From: Strigamia acuminata
Lineage: Eukaryota; Arthropoda; Chilopoda; Geophilomorpha; Linotaeniidae
NCBI GenBank assembly: GCA_949358305.1
Contig: CASHSZ010000101.1
Location: 62,001 to 126,000, forward strand
Direction: 5' to 3'
Length of the DNA stretch: 64,000 bases
The notes beneath the pieces were generated by a model. It ran no database searches and was not told the origin of the DNA. It was given only the letters and a program-made list of their open reading frames with translations. The position numbers and the translations under genes were made by a program. Below, in pieces: positions 58,495 to 64,000 of this stretch (position 1 is its first letter; the number at the start of each line of letters is the position of its first letter).

Positions 58495-58512
58495 AACCAT
58501 CCTCTGCTACCA
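58495..58512 (-). other. Primer binding site for initiator tRNA-Met
   Basis: The plus strand AACCATCCTCTGCTACCA equals the 3' end of the animal initiator tRNA-Met, including CCA. The minus strand is therefore complementary over 18 bases and lies one base inside the 5' LTR. Confidence 0.9.
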
Positions 58513-58513
58513 A

Positions 58514-59026
58514 TGTAGCAGAGGAGTGCGCGAAACCGGTATTTAACCGGTGGGAAGCGTGCGTATGGTGTCGTGCTTCACGCACGAACGTCTGCAAAAC
58601 GTATCGATTCGATACGTACGAGGCGCGCGGAAAATACCGCTTATATTCGCCTAAAAGCACTGAATGTGCTTGCCAATAATGAACGAGGTTTAAACTAAAT
58701 ATACTCTTTAATAAAAACATAATACATTACGAATTAATGTCCTAAAACAGTTGAAAAGGAGGTGAGCTACACACGCCCGTGTGTAGCGCCATGTTGGATA
58801 CAAGAATAATACAGTGTGGCACCTGGTGCCGGTAAATGACATCAACATAGGATAAATCATTAACAGAAAGAACAAATCATTTGATAATACGATGGCCATA
58901 CGGAATTACGAATGGCACAGCATAGAATAAACACAATTATACTAAATAATCAAATAATACGGAATACTGTGTGAAACACGGAACAATGAATATATACATT
59001 GATAAAATATGGTCTTTAGACCTACA
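58514..59026 (-). repeat. 5' LTR of the Copia element
   Basis: 513 bp, by eye identical to 53193-53705. It contains the element promoter by position. Confidence 0.95.
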
Positions 59027-59031
59027 GTAAC
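59027..59031. repeat. Target site duplication GTAAC, right
   Basis: Matches the left duplication and is followed by GGCCTTCGTTCCCGG as in the uninterrupted sister units. Confidence 0.95.
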
Positions 59032-59151
59032 GGCCTTCGTTCCCGGACTTCGGCTCGCCGACGGCCCGTGCGACCTCATGCGGGCCGCTAACGGGCCGTC
59101 AACGGGCCGTTAACGGCCCGTTTTCGACCCGCTACGGCCCGTCACGGCCTG

Positions 59152-62100
59152 TTGGCCGTGCGACCCGTGACTCGGAGTGTGGTTTTTGGGGACGAGGGCC
59201 GTCCTCCGGCCGCGCCGCGACGCGCCGCGGGTCGGACAAGAAACGACCCGGTCGGAAACCGAACCTCAGTGTCCAATCGGGCAGAAATTGTGCGGAAGTT
59301 TAACCAAAAATGGCCAAAAGTCGGTGCAAGTTTTGCACGCAACAAACGTCCGATGTGACAGTGCCCATGCGGGTTGGACGTGCATGTGGGCGCGTGTGGG
59401 CGCTCGATTTACCGGCCCGTTGGACGAGTTAAACCAAAATTTCCCAATATCTTGCATAAATTTAAAGAAGATTTGACAGATTTCCAGATTTTAAGCGATG
59501 TTTTACATAAGTCCGTCCCATTGCTGAAATTCCGTGAAAATTTGTCAAAAATTGACAAAAGTCTGTGCAAATTTTGTCAGAAATAGGAAACAAAAAATTT
59601 AAAATTCGTCCAACGCGCCAGTAAATCGAGCGCGCCCATGCGTGGACAGTGCGCCGGCGGGAGCCCCGGCCGTCCTCTCTCTCTCTCTCTCTCGGCCGCC
59701 AAGGCTCGCCCCTCCGCCCGTCGGCGGGAGCCCCGACCGTCCCCCCTCTCTCTTTCGGCCGCCAAAGGATCGCCCCTCCGCTCGTCACAGATTTTTGTCA
59801 ATATTTGATGAATTTCAACAGATTTTCAGCAATATTTTACAGGACATTTCTGCTCTTTTGGATACATTTTCAAAGGTTTTATTGCTAAAATTCTGGGGAA
59901 ATTTATCAAAAATTGACAAAAAATCGATGCAAGTTTTGTCAGAAACTGATAAAATCTTCTTAAACTCGTCCAACGCGCCGGCGAGTGCACATGCGGGGAC
60001 AGTGGGCACGTCCAGCCCGCGTGCACACTGTCAGATCGGGCGGTTTCGGGCACAGTTTGATCCGGGCAAATATCTAGCAAAACTTGCACCGATTTTTTGT
60101 CAATTTTAGACAAATTTCAGCAATATTTTACGAGACATTTCTGCTCGATTGGACACATTTCCAGGGGTTTTTTGTAAAACATTGATAAAATTCCGTGGAA
60201 ATTTATCAAATATTGGCAAAATTCGGTGCTAATTTTGTCAAAAATTAGGAAAAAAAAATTTTCAAAACTTGTCCAACGTGCCGGTAAATCGAGCGCCCAC
60301 ATGCCTAGATAGTGCACGCCCAACCCGCCAAGGCTCGCCCCTCCGCCCGTTGGCGGGAGCCCCGGCCGTCCCCTCTCTCTCTCTTTCTCTCTCTCTCTCG
60401 GGCGCCCGGAGCTCGCCCCTCCGCCCGTCACCGACTTTTGACACAATTTTTGATGAAATTCAACGGAATTTTAGCAACGTTTTACAAAAAACCTGTGGAA
60501 ATGTGTCCAACCGGGCAGAAATGTGTCGTAAAATGTTGCCGAAATTCTGTGAAAATTTGTCACAAATTGCCAAAAGTCGGTGCAAATTTTGTCAGAAATA
60601 GGAAACAAAAAATTTAAAATTCGTCCAACGCGCCAGTAAATCGAGCGCGCCCATGCGTGGACAGTGCGCCGGCGGGAGCCCCGGCCGTCCTCTCTCTCTC
60701 TCTCTCTCGGCCGCCAAGGCTCGCCCCTCCGCCCGTCGGCGGGAGCCCCGACCGTCCCCCCTCTCTCTTTCGGCCGCCAAAGGATCGCCCCTCCGCTCGT
60801 CACAGATTTTTGTCAATATTTGATGAATTTCAACAGATTTTCAGCAATATTTTACAGGACATTTCTGCTCTTTTGGATACATTTTCAAAGGTTTTATTGC
60901 TAAAATTCTGGGGAAATTTATCAAATATTGACAAAAAATCGATGCAAGTTTTGTCAGAAATTGATAAAATCTTCTTAAACTCGTCCAACGCGCCGGCGAG
61001 TGCACATGCGGGGACAGTGGGCACGTCCAGCCCGCGTGCACACTGTCAGATCGGGCGGTTTCGGGCACAGTTTGATCCGGGCAAATATCTAGCAAAACTT
61101 GCACCGATTTTTTGTCAATTTTAGACAAATTTCAGCGATATTTTACGAGACATTTCTGCTCGATTGGACACATTTCCAGGGGTTTTTTGTAAAACATTGA
61201 TAAAATTCCGTGGAAATTTATCAAATATTGGCAAAATTCGGTGCTAATTTTGTCAAAAATTAGGAAAAAAAAATTTTCAAAACTTGTCCAACGTGCCGGT
61301 AAATCGAGCGCCCACATGCCTAGATAGTGCACGCCCAACCCGCCAAGGCTCGCCCCTCCGCCCGTTGGCGGGAGCCCCGGCCGTCCCCTCTCTCTCTCTT
61401 TCTCTCTCTCTCTCGGGCGCCCGGAGCTCGCCCCTCCGCCCGTCACCGACTTTTGACACAATTTTTGATGAAATTCAACGGAATTTTAGCAACGTTTTAC
61501 AAAAAACCTGTGGAAATGTGTCCAACCGGGCAGAAATGTGTCGTAAAATGTTGCCGAAATTCTGTGAAAATTTGTCACAAATTGCCAAAAGTCGGTGCAA
61601 GTATTGCTAGATTTGGGCGCATCAAACTGTGCCGAGATCTGACAGTGTCCACGCGGTTTTGAAGCGCCCACTGTCGACGCACGTGGGCGCTCAATTTACC
61701 GGCGCGTTGGACGAGTTTTGAAAAAAGTTTTTTCCTAATTTCTGACAAAACTTGCACCGAATTTTGTCAATATGTGATAAATTTCCATGGATTTTAAGCA
61801 ATGTTTTACAGAAGTCCGTCCCATCGGGCAGAAACGTCTCGTAAAATGTCGCTGAAATTCCGTGAAAATCTGTCAAAAATTGACAAAAGTTGGTGACCGA
61901 CCCGCGGCGCGTCACGGCGCGGTCGGAGGACGGCCCTCGTCCCCAAAAACCACACTCCGGGTCACGTGGTCTCGCACTCGACTTTTTCAGTTTTCCCGTT
62001 TTCGGCCCGTTACGGCCAAGGACCGTAACGGGTCGAAAACGGGCCGCAACGGGTCGAAAACGGCCGCAACGGGTCGAAAACGGCCGCAACGGGTCGAAAA

Positions 62101-62865
62101 CGGCCCGCACGGGCCGTTAACGGGCCGCCGACGGTCCCGTCACAATCCCGTAACGGCTCGCACGGGCCGTTAACGGGCCGCCGACGGTCCCGTCACGATC
62201 CCGTAACGGCTCGCACGGGCCGTTAACGGGCCGCCGACGGTTCCGTAACTATCCCGTAACGGCCCGCACGGGCCGTTAACGGGCCGCCGACGGTCCCGTC
62301 ACGACCCCGTAACGGCCCGTACGACCTCATGCGGGCCGTTAACGGGCCGTTAACGGGCCGTTAACGGCCCGTTAACGGCGTAAAACCAAAAACAGGATTC
62401 GAGATTAATGTCTATGAATGTTGTACGCGTTTTCATGTACGTGTTGTCGGTTGTTGATTTTTTCGATTTACACCGTCACGGCCCGTTAACGGCCCGTTAA
62501 CGGCCCGTTAACGGCCCGTCAACGGCCCGCATGGGGTCGCACGGGCCGTTAACGGGCCGCCGACGGTCCCGTCACGATCCCGTAACGGCCCGCACGGGCC
62601 GTTAACGGGCCGCCGACGGTCCCGTCACGATTCCGTAACGGCTCGCACGGGCCGTTAACGGGCCGCCGACGGTCCCGTCACGATCCCGTAACGGCTCGCA
62701 CGGGCCGTTAACGGGCCGCCGACGGTCCCGTCACGGTCCCGTAACGGCCTTCGTTCCCGGACTTCGGCTCGCCGACGGCCCGTGCGACCTCATGCGGGCC
62801 GCTAACGGGCCGTCAACGGGCCGTTAACGGCCCGTTTTCGACCCGCTACGGCCCGTCACGGCCTG
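59152..62865. repeat. Higher-order repeat unit 4 (3,714 bp)
   Basis: Same length as unit 2, including the extra 53-bp minisatellite unit near 62235. It contains the 1,015-bp tandem pair at 59567-61596 and the island at 62379-62474. Confidence 0.9.
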
Positions 62866-64000
62866 TTGGCCGTGCGACCCGTGACTCGGAGTGTGGTTTT
62901 TGGGGACGAGGGCCGTCCTCCGGCCGCGCCGCGACGCGCCGCGGGTCGGACAAGAAACGACCCGGTCGGAAACCGAACCTCAGTGTCCAATCGGGCAGAA
63001 ATTGTGCGGAAGTTTAACCAAAAATGGCCAAAAGTCGGTGCAAGTTTTGCACGCAACAAACGTCCGATGTGACAGTGCCCATGCGGGTTGGACGTGCATG
63101 TGGGCGCGTGTGGGCGCTCGATTTACCGGCCCGTTGGACGAGTTAAACCAAAATTTCCCAATATCTTGCATAAATTTAAAGAAGATTTGACAGATTTCCA
63201 GATTTTAAGCGATGTTTTACATAAGTCCGTCCCATTGCTGAAATTCCGTGAAAATTTGTCAAAAATTGACAAAAGTCTGTGCAAATTTTGTCAGAAATAG
63301 GAAACAAAAAATTTAAAATTCGTCCAACGCGCCAGTAAATCGAGCGCGCCCATGCGTGGACAGTGCGCCGGCGGGAGCCCCGGCCGTCCTCTCTCTCTCT
63401 CTCTCTCGGCCGCCAAGGCTCGCCCCTCCGCCCGTCGGCGGGAGCCCCGACCGTCCCCCCTCTCTCTTTCGGCCGCCAAAGGATCGCCCCTCCGCTCGTC
63501 ACAGATTTTTGTCAATATTTGATGAATTTCAACAGATTTTCAGCAATATTTTACAGGACATTTCTGCTCTTTTGGATACATTTTCAAAGGTTTTATTGCT
63601 AAAATTCTGGGGAAATTTATCAAAAATTGACAAAAAATCGATGCAAGTTTTGTCAGAAACTGATAAAATCTTCTTAAACTCGTCCAACGCGCCGGCGAGT
63701 GCACATGCGGGGACAGTGGGCACGTCCAGCCCGCGTGCACACTGTCAGATCGGGCGGTTTCGGGCACAGTTTGATCCGGGCAAATATCTAGCAAAACTTG
63801 CACCGATTTTTTGTCAATTTTAGACAAATTTCAGCAATATTTTACGAGACATTTCTGCTCGATTGGACACATTTCCAGGGGTTTTTTGTAAAACATTGAT
63901 AAAATTCCGTGGAAATTTATCAAATATTGGCAAAATTCGGTGCTAATTTTGTCAAAAATTAGGAAAAAAAAATTTTCAAAACTTGTCCAACGTGCCGGTA
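62866..64000. repeat. Higher-order repeat unit 5, cut by the window end
   Basis: Colinear with the other units from the spacer into the first 1,015-bp half (from 63281). The array continues beyond the window, so its full size is unknown. Confidence 0.9.

Larger units (their letters stand above)
53193..59026 (-). mobile_element. Copia-type LTR retrotransposon with internal deletion
   Basis: The element is 5,834 bp with two 513-bp LTRs that look identical, TGTAG...CTACA ends, a 5-bp target duplication, a tRNA primer site and a polypurine tract. The coding strand is minus, so the 5' LTR is the right one. The order gag, protease, integrase defines Copia. Reverse transcriptase and most of RNase H are missing; only the RNase H end remains, in another frame. 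It sits inside a higher-order repeat unit. Matching LTRs mean recent insertion; the deletion means it would need help from an intact relative if the deletion preceded insertion. Confidence 0.95.

Noticed and set aside
57920-58720. 266-codon minus-strand frame across the Copia leader and LTR
   Set aside because: It spans the LTR-primer boundary and reads non-coding leader; composition and position do not fit a protein.
42233-64000. Dozens of identical open frames of 60-155 codons repeated in each array unit
   Set aside because: They recur because the DNA repeats, occur on both strands in overlapping frames, have low-complexity Ser/Arg/Pro composition from CT and GC tracts, and match no family.
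42233-64000. Ribosomal DNA or its spacer as an explanation for the array
   Set aside because: No stretch resembles conserved rRNA sequence in the complete units.

Overview
The window is nuclear DNA from an intron-rich eukaryote, most likely an invertebrate animal. Coding blocks are split by short introns with T-rich acceptors and GT-AG borders. AAAT and other microsatellites are common. The LTR retrotransposon primes from an initiator tRNA whose 3' end matches the animal form. I cannot name a species. Most genes below are exon chains I joined by hand from splice signals and matching reading phase; none has transcript support here.

Layout. 1-14.4 kb: a field of strongly diverged, loosely tandem repeat modules, with small genes embedded in it: a single-exon thymidine kinase (2.08-2.64 kb), a four-exon gene with two near-identical duplicated exons (2.9-3.6 kb, minus), a two-exon coiled-coil gene (4.9-5.5 kb), a retropepsin-like gene lacking the catalytic triplet (7.6-8.1 kb, minus) and a second coiled-coil gene (10.4-11.1 kb, minus). 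14.4-17 kb: mostly non-coding, with one weak spliced candidate. 17.1-22.5 kb: a large gene of at least 12 exons with two C2H2-like fingers. 22.6-28.7 kb: a thymidine kinase relic, an Ala-rich gene (minus), a third coiled-coil gene and a four-exon long coiled-coil gene. 28.9-31.2 kb (minus): a six-exon piggyBac-type transposase with a complete reading frame. 32.3-34.8 kb (minus): a second zinc-finger gene, a paralogue of the 17-22 kb gene, with an added PHD-like domain.

34.9-64 kb is a repeat domain. It begins with duplicated and inverted blocks and becomes a higher-order tandem array of about 3.7-kb units (five seen, the last cut by the window end). Each unit holds a 53-bp GC-rich minisatellite on both sides of an almost invariant 96-bp island, and a 1,015-bp tandem pair rich in inverted repeats. 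A Copia-type LTR retrotransposon (53,193-59,026, coding on minus) sits inside one unit with a 5-bp target duplication; sister units show the empty site. Its gag-integrase ORF lacks reverse transcriptase and ends in what looks like a methyl-CpG-binding-domain-like segment.

The genes do not form a recognisable pathway. What links them is lineage: three coiled-coil paralogues, two zinc-finger paralogues, a thymidine kinase and its relic, and several start codons lying directly after a 3' splice acceptor. The strongest leads are the Copia element with its extra domain, the conserved 96-bp island, the exon-duplication gene, the inactive retropepsin-like gene and the zinc-finger gene family.
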